A DNA stretch of 64,000 bases from Bacteroidales bacterium. Lineage in GTDB: Bacteria; Bacteroidota; Bacteroidia; Bacteroidales; Tenuifilaceae. Below the pieces are notes generated by a model. The model worked only from the letters and a program-made list of their open reading frames with translations. It made no database searches and had not been told where the DNA came from. Positions 52,115 to 60,028 of the stretch are shown here, in pieces. Position 1 is the stretch's first letter, and every line of letters starts with the position of its first letter. Position numbers and translations under genes: made by a program. The stretch covers positions 1-64,000 of the forward strand of contig JAFGDZ010000072.1 of the NCBI GenBank assembly GCA_016931855.1, written 5' to 3'.

Positions 52115-52585
52115 CTACTGCGATATCTCTGCAATAAGCTCATGTATCTTCTCGTTGTTTATTTTTGATTGGGATTCAGTTACTCCCGCTATTTTCTTAA
52201 CCAGAAACTTCTCTATAAAATTCATTTTTTCTACAAGGAACTCACCACCTACAACCTTTTTTGTTTTAGCGTGATTCATGAGTAGCTCCGGAAAGGCATT
52301 CTTAAGCTCAGTGTCGTAGTCGGGCTCATTCATGGCGCAAATAAAGAGCCCAATCTGCTTTTCGAGTAGCTTAACCATATTGTTTTTGCAGAAGGTTTTT
52401 ACTACACCCTGAATTTGCCCAGCGTGAATTGAGCCGCCAACAACAATATGAGTGTATAAGTCGAGGTCAATTTTTGACTGCTTTTTTAGGTTAATGATAT
52501 CCGTATTGGGTAGCTCGTTGGCAATTTGGGCTGCAACCTTTTCGGTTGTTCCGTGCGATGATGCAAAAATTACTGCTGTTTTCAT
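52115..52585 (-). CDS. Flavodoxin-domain protein
   Basis: 156 residues. The N-terminal phosphate-binding loop SSHGTTEKVA (about 9-18) and VVGGSIHAGQIQG (about 48-60) are flavodoxin_5/HemG-like FMN-binding features; LFICAMNEPD near residue 80 completes the pattern. It probably binds FMN and performs an electron-transfer or protoporphyrinogen-oxidase-type step, but the C-terminus after about residue 120 is divergent, so HemG is not claimed. It lies between a DUF6544-like lipoprotein and a beta-barrel lipoprotein on the same strand. Confidence 0.8.
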   Translation of the reverse strand: MKTAVIFASSHGTTEKVAAQIANELPNTDIINLKKQSKIDLDLYTHIVVGGSIHAGQIQGVVKTFCKNNMVKLLEKQIGLFICAMNEPDYDTELKNAFPELLMNHAKTKKVVGGEFLVEKMNFIEKFLVKKIAGVTESQSKINNEKIHELIAEISQ

Positions 52586-52618
52586 GGCCTTAGGTATTAC
52601 GTTCCTGTTTATTTGTAC

Positions 52619-53305
52619 TTAAAACTCCAGAATAATTCCGTATTTCATGAACGATGTTCCAGCGGTTTCAAACTCGCTTCTGTTGTAAAAATCCTCGTAA
52701 GCCTGCGTTCCTCTATAGCCATCAATATAAAAACCAAGTTTTAACCCGCGTCCCAGAGCAATAGGGGTTGATGAAATGCCAACAGTAAACCCACTCGTAA
52801 ACAATTTGGTACTATACTTAGGTAAGGTGGCGTTGCTGCTCTTAATTCCATAAATATTTACCTGTGCAAGATATCCCAGTTTGACTTGAAACAGCCCACC
52901 CTCTAAACGCTTCTTAAACAAGGGAATGCTATATGTAACCGGCAATATTATCTGAGAAAGGTTTACTTTTCTAGTGCCCTCATAGCCATTGGTTGCATCG
53001 CTATAGGTAAAGGTTTGGTTGTTATACATGTAATCCAATCCAGTTTCAATGGCGTTCCTTTTTAGGGGGATAATTGCTCGTGTGCCAACATTTATGCCAG
53101 TTCTTGTTGCTCCGGAAAATGCATTAATGTTTGCCCCATCAACCAGTTTAAGGTTGGTGTTCTCTGTAATGCCTCCCTTGTTGGCGCCTGCTTGTACTCG
53201 GTACTTAATTTGCCGCTTAGCGCTGTTGCTTGTGGTTGTTTTATTGCTGCAAGCCCCAATTACTAAAAGTGCAGCTAACAATGTAACGAAGTAGTTCTTT
53301 TGCAT
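52619..53305 (-). CDS. Putative outer-membrane beta-barrel protein with lipoprotein-type leader
   Basis: 228 residues from the ATG at 53305; the longer reading has a polar leader before the signal. The N-terminus (VIGAC, Cys19) is lipoprotein-like and the rest shows alternating hydrophobic/aromatic strands (AGANKGGITENTNLK, TGLDYMYNNQTF, GGLFQVKLGYLAQVNIYG, GLKLGFYIDGYRGTQAY) ending in MKYGIILEF, a typical barrel C-terminus with a terminal Phe. It resembles PorT-like small barrels of Bacteroidota. Whether Cys19 is actually lipidated is uncertain. Neighbouring AraC regulator may control it. Confidence 0.65.
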   Translation of the reverse strand: MQKNYFVTLLAALLVIGACSNKTTTSNSAKRQIKYRVQAGANKGGITENTNLKLVDGANINAFSGATRTGINVGTRAIIPLKRNAIETGLDYMYNNQTFTYSDATNGYEGTRKVNLSQIILPVTYSIPLFKKRLEGGLFQVKLGYLAQVNIYGIKSSNATLPKYSTKLFTSGFTVGISSTPIALGRGLKLGFYIDGYRGTQAYEDFYNRSEFETAGTSFMKYGIILEF

Positions 53306-53374
53306 CGGTTTTGTGTTTTTTTTCTGATGCAAAGGAAATGTATGGTTTGTGCGCAAACGACTTACCTTTCTTTC

Positions 53375-53428
53375 TGAGGTCTCAACTTCCCTTTTTACTC
53401 CTTTTTTGAGGTCTCATTTAGTTGAGAC
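53375..53428. repeat. Repeated TGAGGTCTCA motif with an adjoining inverted repeat
   Basis: TGAGGTCTCA occurs at 53375-53384 and again at 53407-53416 (32-bp period), and GTCTCA/TGAGAC at 53411-53416 and 53423-53428 forms a hairpin. It spans the gap between the beta-barrel gene and the AraC gene and the last codons of the latter. Could be an operator or a transcriptional stop. Confidence 0.5.
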
Positions 53429-54546
53429 TGTTTTGTAAACTCGCTGGGTGTAATGCCTGTAGCCTTTTTGAAAACTCTATTGAATGTTGCTTTAGAGTTA
53501 AAGCCACAATCGTAGGCTATGCTTACAAGGGTTAGGTTGCTGTTTTGCGGATTGCAGCATTGTTTTTTAAACTCTTCAATGCGGTAGTGGTTTACAAAGT
53601 CGAAAAAGTTCATGTTTAACCTGCCATTAAGAATCCCCGAAAGGTAATCGGGTGTAACAGCAAGCTCATCGCTTAGCTTAGTAAGGGTAAGTTCGGTGTT
53701 GCAGTGGGGCTTTTTCTCCTTCATGTGGCTCATTAGCCTTTTCACAAAATCCTCCTCGCCCTTTTCAAGAGGTGTGCTTACTACCTGAAGGGTTGAGGCT
53801 TTGTCCAAATCGATATTAATATTACCCGACACAAAAACATTGCCCTGCTTTAGCCCATAAAAGCCCAGCAGCAACACGTATGCCGATGCCAAAACAAAGC
53901 CAATAAGCTGCATGAAGTTGAAGGGGAGTAGCCCCATTATGTAATCGCTAATATAAAGAGTGCTTATTAAGGCGTAACAAACAATTGCCGAGAGTAGCAA
54001 GAAGCGTAACCACGCTAAATCAATGTGCTCTACCGATGAGAAAAAGCCTTTAATCCTGCGGTTGTACCTCCTAAGCAACAGCAGCCCCCATACAAAGTAC
54101 CCCTGCGATACAAGCGCTACGGCGGCTAAAGTAATAGGGTAGGATATGTGGTTTTTGAATCCTCCACTTGAATCTATTGCTATGCGTTGGCTGTATGGAT
54201 GGGAATATATCTCAAAATAGAATAGGGTTGTAATGGCTAAAAATGGAATAAGGTGAAGGAGGTACTTTGGCTTAAATTGGAACTTTTGTGCCGTTAGGCT
54301 CTTTATGTACAGCCAAAGGGTTGGCCCATGCAAAAATATTACAGGGGTTGATGTATGGATAATAAAGGGAATGGGGTATCCGTTGGCTCTGTTACGTATT
54401 TCTAAATAGCTAAGCAGTATGTTGATGCTAAATAGAACAAAGTATGCTGCTAGGGAGTAGTCCCATAAACCTTTCTGCTTTTTTGATAGGATTAGAGCTA
54501 TAATTAGCAGCGCTTCGGCAATACCTACAATTAAAAATGCATCCAT
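53395..54546 (-). CDS. Membrane-anchored AraC-family transcriptional regulator
   Basis: 383 residues. Seven or so hydrophobic helices fill about residues 1-235, and the C-terminal about 110 residues are an AraC DNA-binding domain (LTKLSDELAVTPDYLSGIL, YRIEEFKKQ, SIAYDCGFNSKATFNRVFKKATGITPSEF). Such one-component membrane regulators are common in Bacteroidota and probably sense membrane or extracellular signals. It lies upstream of the beta-barrel/flavodoxin/DUF6544 genes on the same strand, its likely targets or operon mates. Confidence 0.88.
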   Translation of the reverse strand: MDAFLIVGIAEALLIIALILSKKQKGLWDYSLAAYFVLFSINILLSYLEIRNRANGYPIPFIIHTSTPVIFLHGPTLWLYIKSLTAQKFQFKPKYLLHLIPFLAITTLFYFEIYSHPYSQRIAIDSSGGFKNHISYPITLAAVALVSQGYFVWGLLLLRRYNRRIKGFFSSVEHIDLAWLRFLLLSAIVCYALISTLYISDYIMGLLPFNFMQLIGFVLASAYVLLLGFYGLKQGNVFVSGNINIDLDKASTLQVVSTPLEKGEEDFVKRLMSHMKEKKPHCNTELTLTKLSDELAVTPDYLSGILNGRLNMNFFDFVNHYRIEEFKKQCCNPQNSNLTLVSIAYDCGFNSKATFNRVFKKATGITPSEFTKQSQLNETSKKE

Positions 54547-54640
54547 TTACCAAGTCGATATATTGGCAAATATACATAAAAGGATCTTTGCGGTTGAGGT
54601 GTAGTGCCTAACGTTTTCTTATGCTCAGTAAATGTGCGTG

Positions 54641-55144
54641 CTATATTCCTGTAAACAGCGATAGCTCTTCGGTTCTAATATTACTCTTATCCGCTTTGCT
54701 CTTGAGCATTTTAATTTGAGACGCGACGTTAAATCCACGTCGGTTAGCACTTTTTAAGATGTAGTAGTGCATGTAAAAGTGCGCCGTGTTGCTATCAATA
54801 CTATTGGCATCTAGTGCTCCATTGCAGTACAGCTCTAATCCTTGCTCTAGTTCTCGAAGAGAGCACACGCTGGGTGTTTGGGGAACGAGCACAAACTCGT
54901 CTTGCTCCACGCTAAATACAAAATCGGTTGGGGTAACAATAATGCCTCCACCATCCACCATAAAAAGTTGAATGCACAGCTCTCCCCAGGGCGATGTGGT
55001 TTGTGAAAGTTCGCTAACCAGAGAGCTATCAATGGTTGTGCTGTTGCCTATTCTAGGGTTACTAATGGTTACTAAACTGCCCTCAATGGATACAATAATG
55101 CTATCCACTAATACCAACTCGTTTGCTATATTCTGTGCATTCAT
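54641..55144 (-). CDS. Uncharacterised protein, no recognised family
   Basis: 167 residues from an ATG at 55144. No signal peptide, membrane segment or known motif is seen. The N-terminal half looks like alternating beta-strands (LVLVDSIIVSIEGSLVTISNP, CIQLFMVDGGGIIVTPTDFVFSV) and the C-terminal half is helical and basic (HFYMHYYILKSANRRGF). It is flanked by the AraC regulator and, divergently, an FtsX-type permease. Intact frame and sensible amino-acid composition argue for a real gene. I do not know its function. Confidence 0.6.
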   Translation of the reverse strand: MNAQNIANELVLVDSIIVSIEGSLVTISNPRIGNSTTIDSSLVSELSQTTSPWGELCIQLFMVDGGGIIVTPTDFVFSVEQDEFVLVPQTPSVCSLRELEQGLELYCNGALDANSIDSNTAHFYMHYYILKSANRRGFNVASQIKMLKSKADKSNIRTEELSLFTGI

Positions 55145-55363
55145 GCTGAGAACAATTAGGGGTTGATACTGTGTGCGTTTTCGAACATCGGTGTACGCTA
55201 ATAACCGGTTAGTAAAGGTGTTGTTTCACTGTGTATGTTCGTTATGTTTCTGATTAGTAGGGTTATATCTATTTGGGCATAGGTGTTGGTACTTAATCAG
55301 TCGTTTGAAATAATGGATAATTCCCTGTAACTTTTCGCCTATTGTAACCTAAAGCGCAAGCCT

Positions 55364-57787
55364 ATGTCAGTAATAGATAGCTACTTTAAAACAGGATTAC
55401 GAAACTTGCAAAAGCATCGTTTCTATTCCCTAATTAATATCCTTGGCCTAGCAATTGGTATTGCTGGAAGCTTGTTAATAGTGCTCTACGTTATTAACGA
55501 GATTAGCTACGATAAGTTTCATAACAATTATGAACGTATATATAGAGTTGGTGTAAAAGGTGAATTAAAGGGAGATCCTATAAATATGGCTGTTACATGC
55601 GCTCCCATGGCAAAAACTCTCCCACAAGAGTTTCCCGAAGTTGAGTCGGTAACACGTATTCGCGAACTAGGCGATTGGTTAATAGGCTCTGGGGAGCGTA
55701 AGTTTAACGAGGAGCATTTCCTTTTTGCCGATTCAACTTTTTTTGACATTTTCAACTTTAAGCTCATCTTGGGTGATTCTAAAACGGCGCTTAACCGTCC
55801 TCGTACTATGATAGTTACCCAATCGGCAGCAAAAAAGTACTTTGGGAATGAGGATCCAATGGGAAAGAGCATTAGGGTTGAGAACGATTCCACCTTTTTT
55901 GAGGTTACTGGCGTAATGGAGGATTTACCTGTGAATAGCCATTTCCATTTCGCCTTACTAGGATCAATGGTATCGTATCCAAATCAGGCCAATAACGACT
56001 TCTGGATATCTAATAACTTTTATACCTACGTAAAGCTAAAGGAGGGAGCAAATGCATTGGAATTTGAGCCGAAGCTCCGCACGCTTCTAATTAAATATAT
56101 TGGGCCCCAGCTGCAGCAGGCGTTGGGAGTTACCGTAGAGGAGTTTGAGGCTAGCGGTAGTTCATATGGCTATTTTATACAGCCATTGGCCGATATACAT
56201 TTAAAATCCAAGCTGCAGTACGAACTGGAACCCGGCGGCAACATGCTTTACGTGTACATCTTTTCCATTGCTGCAATTCTAATTCTGGTTATTGCTTGCA
56301 TTAACTTTATGAATCTTGCTACAGCCCGTTCTGCGGGAAGGGCAAAAGAGGTTGGTCTCCGTAAGGTGGTTGGCTCCGATAGAAAGCGATTGGTTTTCCA
56401 GTTTTTGGCCGAATCGATGATGGTAGCGTTTTTTGCGCTAATCTTAGCGCTGCTAATAGTTGAGCTGTCGTTACCTGCATTTAATAACTTACTGGGCATA
56501 CAGCTAAGTGTGGGGTACTTTGCCTCATGGTATATTGTTCCAGGGCTAATACTCTTCTCCATTTTTGTGGGTTCGCTGGCTGGGAGCTACCCTGCATTTT
56601 TTGTTTCGTCGTTTAGCCCCATTGCAGTGCTAAAAGGAAAGCTAAAAGGAGGAGCTAAGAGCAGCGTATTGCGCAGTGTATTGGTTGTTTCGCAGTTTAC
56701 GGTAACAATAGCCATTCTGTTGGCAGCAACGGCTGTTTTTATGCAAATAAGGTATTTCCAGAATAAGGACTTGGGGTTTGATAAGGAGAATAAGCTGGTA
56801 ATAAAGCGCTCCGATGGTCTTAAGCGCAACATGGACGTATTTAAGCAAGAGGCTCTTAAAATAGAGGGAGTGGTTAGCATTGCAAATGCAAACTCTATTC
56901 CTGGTAGAAATTACAGCCTAAATGCGCAGCTTTTGGAGGGAGATCATAATCCTGGTACAACATATACCATACAGCAAGGATGGGTTTCACCAGGGTTTGA
57001 AAAAACGCTTGGGTTGCGGCTAAAGGAGGGGCGATTCTTAAGTAGCGACATCCCTACCGATACCCTTGCAGTGGTATTGTCGGAAGCCGGTGTAAAGGCC
57101 CTTGGTATTACAGAGCCTTTAAAGCACCGACTCTATCAGCCAGGCGAAACACCAAGGTATTTCAATATTGTAGGGGTTGTAGAGGACTTTCATATTAAAT
57201 CGCTGCAAAGTAAAATCTCTCCTATAGTTCTCTCTTTTATGCCCGGAAACTGGGAAGGAGTTGTTGTTGTTGCGCTTTCGGGTGAGAATAACAAGCAGGC
57301 CATATCCCAATTGGAGCAGCTGTGGACCAACTTCTCTGAGTTCCCCTTTGAGTACTACTACCTAGAGGATAGCTTGGCTACGCTTTACAAAGCCGAAGTA
57401 CAAACAGGCGTAGTTTTAATTGCTTTTTCGGTGCTGGCAATAGTGCTGTCGTGCCTAGGTCTATTGGGTTTGGTTTCCTTTACCACCTCATTGCGTACAA
57501 AAGAGATAGCGGTGCGCAAAACGCTGGGAGCAAGCAATGGGCTAATTATTGGCATTTTATCAGTGGAAACGTTAAGGCTCATAGGTTTATCAACGGTTAT
57601 TGCTTTAGGCCTTTCATGGTATGCAATAAGTAAATGGCTAGAGAATTATGCCTTTAGGGCAAATATTAGCCCAGTAATATACGTGGTGATTCCGTTACTA
57701 ATTACAGTAGTGGCATTTTTGGTTATTAGCCGTGAAGTTGTTAAGGCCGCCTCGCGTAACCCTGCCGAAGTGCTAAAGTATGAGTAG
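55364..57787 (+). CDS. FtsX-like ABC transporter permease (MacB-type, duplicated)
   Basis: 807 residues. N-terminal membrane helix (about 20-42, INILGLAIGIAGSLLIVLYVI), a large periplasmic MacB-type domain with SAAKKYFGNEDPMGKSI near residue 150, and three helices of an FtsX module (about 300-420, RSAGRAKEVGLRKVVGSDR). Then come a second anchor helix, a second periplasmic region and a last FtsX module (about 680-800, RTKEIAVRKTLGAS). This duplicated architecture is the usual Bacteroidota form and needs a separate ATPase, which is not adjacent. Candidate roles: export or mechanical coupling for peptides or lipoproteins. Substrate unknown. Confidence 0.92.
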   Translation: MSVIDSYFKTGLRNLQKHRFYSLINILGLAIGIAGSLLIVLYVINEISYDKFHNNYERIYRVGVKGELKGDPINMAVTCAPMAKTLPQEFPEVESVTRIRELGDWLIGSGERKFNEEHFLFADSTFFDIFNFKLILGDSKTALNRPRTMIVTQSAAKKYFGNEDPMGKSIRVENDSTFFEVTGVMEDLPVNSHFHFALLGSMVSYPNQANNDFWISNNFYTYVKLKEGANALEFEPKLRTLLIKYIGPQLQQALGVTVEEFEASGSSYGYFIQPLADIHLKSKLQYELEPGGNMLYVYIFSIAAILILVIACINFMNLATARSAGRAKEVGLRKVVGSDRKRLVFQFLAESMMVAFFALILALLIVELSLPAFNNLLGIQLSVGYFASWYIVPGLILFSIFVGSLAGSYPAFFVSSFSPIAVLKGKLKGGAKSSVLRSVLVVSQFTVTIAILLAATAVFMQIRYFQNKDLGFDKENKLVIKRSDGLKRNMDVFKQEALKIEGVVSIANANSIPGRNYSLNAQLLEGDHNPGTTYTIQQGWVSPGFEKTLGLRLKEGRFLSSDIPTDTLAVVLSEAGVKALGITEPLKHRLYQPGETPRYFNIVGVVEDFHIKSLQSKISPIVLSFMPGNWEGVVVVALSGENNKQAISQLEQLWTNFSEFPFEYYYLEDSLATLYKAEVQTGVVLIAFSVLAIVLSCLGLLGLVSFTTSLRTKEIAVRKTLGASNGLIIGILSVETLRLIGLSTVIALGLSWYAISKWLENYAFRANISPVIYVVIPLLITVVAFLVISREVVKAASRNPAEVLKYE

Positions 57788-57798
57788 CATTGCAAAAG

Positions 57799-57825
57799 GG
57801 AGAGGTAAGTAAACCTCTCCTTTTT
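57799..57825 (+). terminator. Terminator after the FtsX-like gene
   Basis: GGAGAGGT (57799-57806) pairs with ACCTCTCC (57813-57820), followed by five T. Confidence 0.85.
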
Positions 57826-57850
57826 GTGTAACGGTTTCCTCTTTTTTCCT

Positions 57851-57858
57851 TAACTTTG
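57851..57858 (+). promoter_or_regulatory. Candidate -7 box (TAACTTTG) for rsgA
   Basis: TAnnTTTG match followed by CA, as in many Bacteroidota promoters; a TTTTTG run ends 24 bp upstream, slightly far for a -33. It implies a leader of about 130 nt before the rsgA start at 57997. Confidence 0.4.
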
Positions 57859-57996
57859 CACCATTCAAAACGGAATATGCTGGATATTGTACTATAGGTT
57901 GCCGGTTAGTTGCTTCGCAATATTTAATCGGGTTGTATTTCAACAGAACTAGTTCTGTTGCTTGTGGTGTTTTATGTTAAATCAACCTATTTAGTC

Positions 57997-59088
57997 ATGA
58001 TCAATTCCTTTTTAGCCAGCTATGGCTACTCCAATTACACTATCTTTTTCCCCGATATATCAGTTCCCGAGAATTTTACTGCAGCACGTGTGGTTACCGT
58101 GCATAAAAATGGTTATACCCTTGCTACCGAGCAGGGTATCCTTTTTGGTGAGGCAACAGGTAGGCTGCTTTACGCCTCGTCGTTTGACGAGGGCTTACCT
58201 CAGGTAGGCGATTGGGTGCTTGTAACGCTTTACGGTGCCAATAGCCCTGCTATGGTTCATCAAATGTTACCTCGATTCTCTGTCCTTTCTCGGCTTATGC
58301 CGGGGACTAAGGCCAAGGAGCAGGTTCTTGCAGCCAATATCACTAAGCTATTCGTTGTTGAATCGTGCGATAAGGAGTTAAGTATAAATCGTGTAGAACG
58401 ATTTCTTTCGGCTACCTCAGATAAGCACATTCAGCGTATAGTTGTGCTAAGTAAAGCAGATCTTTGTTCCAATATTGCAGAGCGTATTGGGGCTATCAAA
58501 AGTCGTTTGGCTTCTACTATTGATGTTGTTGCTGTAAGCTCTACTGAAAGAACTGGCGTTAGTAAGGTAGAAGCATACATAGGCTCAGGAGAAACAGCTG
58601 TTTTTATTGGATTATCGGGCGTGGGCAAGTCCTCGCTTATAAATGCGCTACTAGATGAAGAGCGGCTCAAAGTGGGCGATGTACGAACCGCTGACCATAG
58701 GGGAAGGCACACATCTACTGCTCGCGAAATGTTTGTACTTAAGCGTGGTGGAGTTGTAATTGATAGCCCCGGTATTAGAGAGTTTAGGCTTACAGAGCAA
58801 GTTGAGGGTAGCGATTTATTTCCCGATGTAGAGGAGCTTGCATTGCAATGTAAATTCTCTGGGTGTACGCATACCGTTGAACCTCAGTGCGCCGTGCAAA
58901 ACGCACTAGCCAATGGAACTCTTGACTCTATGCACTTTGAAAACTACCAAAAGATGCTTAGGGAAAAGGAGTACTACTTATCGTTAGTCGATAGAAATTT
59001 GTCTCAAGCCCGAAAGGAGAAAACAAAGAAGCTTTTTAAGGATTACGCTAACTTTGTTAAGGAGAAAAAGCGCTTAGGGGAGGAGTAG
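57997..59088 (+). CDS. rsgA: Ribosome small-subunit-dependent GTPase RsgA
   Basis: 363 residues from the ATG at 57997; a TTG 13 codons upstream is not needed. An N-terminal OB-fold (about 30-110) precedes a circularly permuted GTPase domain: SKAD (G4, 152-155) comes before the P-loop GLSGVGKSS (G1, 205-213) and DSPGIREF (G3, near 254). A C-terminal zinc site is built by CKFSGCTHTVEPQC (near 285). RsgA checks 30S maturation late in assembly. The sequence has all key residues and the typical length for the longer family members. Confidence 0.95.
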   Translation: MINSFLASYGYSNYTIFFPDISVPENFTAARVVTVHKNGYTLATEQGILFGEATGRLLYASSFDEGLPQVGDWVLVTLYGANSPAMVHQMLPRFSVLSRLMPGTKAKEQVLAANITKLFVVESCDKELSINRVERFLSATSDKHIQRIVVLSKADLCSNIAERIGAIKSRLASTIDVVAVSSTERTGVSKVEAYIGSGETAVFIGLSGVGKSSLINALLDEERLKVGDVRTADHRGRHTSTAREMFVLKRGGVVIDSPGIREFRLTEQVEGSDLFPDVEELALQCKFSGCTHTVEPQCAVQNALANGTLDSMHFENYQKMLREKEYYLSLVDRNLSQARKEKTKKLFKDYANFVKEKKRLGEE

Positions 59089-59100
59089 TATTTAGCATAG

Positions 59101-59134
59101 GGAAAGGGGTGCATGCCAATGGGCACCCCTTTCC
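59101..59134. terminator. Bidirectional terminator between rsgA and the DUF3795-like gene
   Basis: GGAAAGGGGTGC (59101-59112) pairs perfectly with GCACCCCTTTCC (59123-59134) around a 10-base loop, placed between convergent genes. Confidence 0.8.
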
Positions 59135-59139
59135 TACTT

Positions 59140-59592
59140 TTAGTAGCGAGGCTCTTTGCACTTTTCTTTGTAATACGCCTCTATCCCAATATCACTTATA
59201 CGATTGTTTGCTTTAATCCAGCGTTTTTTCAAATTCTCGTCAAACCCAGTTTCTTCGCAGGGAAATTTGCTGCACTGGAAGCAGAAGTCAACGCCCATAC
59301 TAGCGGAGCAGTCTCTCACTTTGCACTCCTCGTAAATTTGGCATTTCTGGTTGCGGCATCCCGAGCAGGAACTAGTAGATAGGAACGCAAGAAACGCCTC
59401 AAACTGGGGGTAGTTATTAAAGGCAGGTTCGTTTAGAAGGGTAGTAAAACGTTCTGCAAAGGGAGCAAAGTTTCCCAACGCCTCCTTCAGCTCAATGCTT
59501 TTCTCCTTTATTACGCCATACTTGTACGCAAAGCATTTTCCACAATGTAATCCGCAAGGTGCAGTGTTACTAATTAACCCTTTGTGCTCCAT
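59140..59592 (-). CDS. DUF3795-like cysteine-rich protein
   Basis: 150 residues with fourteen or so cysteines in paired motifs: APCGLHCGKC near residue 12, SSCSGCRNQKC near 75, CKVRDCSASMGVDFCFQCSKFPC near 90. The opening APCGxxCxxC followed by a later Cys cluster is the pattern of DUF3795, whose members are thought to bind metal, possibly zinc or an iron-sulfur cluster. Function is unknown. It converges with rsgA across a shared terminator. An approximately 440-bp gap separates it from ppdK. Confidence 0.75.
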   Translation of the reverse strand: MEHKGLISNTAPCGLHCGKCFAYKYGVIKEKSIELKEALGNFAPFAERFTTLLNEPAFNNYPQFEAFLAFLSTSSCSGCRNQKCQIYEECKVRDCSASMGVDFCFQCSKFPCEETGFDENLKKRWIKANNRISDIGIEAYYKEKCKEPRY

Positions 59593-60028
59593 CTAAATAT
59601 CAATTTACTGTTTTTCTGCAAACAATAGTAGTGGTTTATAATAATAGTTGGATGCTTTAGAGTCTTAAATTTTGTTGTTTATGTTGCAAAACATTGGTAT
59701 AACTAGTTGGTTACTAAACTAGTTTGATATGTTGCTCTGCGCTGCAATACAAGGCTGTATGCGAAATATGATTCTGCTTATGCGCCAGATCACAATTTGT
59801 AGGTAAAGGCATTTTACGTTTTGCAAATGTTCAATTAGCGGAATATTTGAAGTTGAATTCTGCTTTTCCAAGCAGGAGCTTTTCAATCGTTTGCAACATT
59901 TAAATAGTGTACATGCCCAATTCAAAATTGACATTCCATTTTTTTTGATAATTTTGTAGGTTCAGAAAAAGTTTTGAAATATAAAGTGATTCATTCACAA
60001 ATAGTTTAATTCCAAAATCGAAAGAAAG
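59593..60028. other. Intergenic region of about 436 bp, with ppdK promoter
   Basis: AT-rich region between divergent genes. It contains a ppdK promoter near its right end and an interrupted palindrome AACTAGT/ACTAGTT at 59701-59724. I found no plausible coding sequence or recognisable RNA in the rest. Confidence 0.6.
59928..59956 (+). promoter_or_regulatory. Promoter of ppdK (TTG-N18-TAATTTTG)
   Basis: TTG at 59928-59930 and TAATTTTG at 59949-59956 are spaced by 18 bp, fitting the Bacteroidota -33/-7 consensus. This implies a transcript start near 59963 and a leader of about 65 nt before the ATG at 60029. Confidence 0.6.

Noticed and set aside
59701-59724. Interrupted palindrome AACTAGT/ACTAGTT as an attachment site or operator
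   Set aside because: Short, AT-rich, single copy and without nearby integrase; kept only as a note in the intergenic entry.
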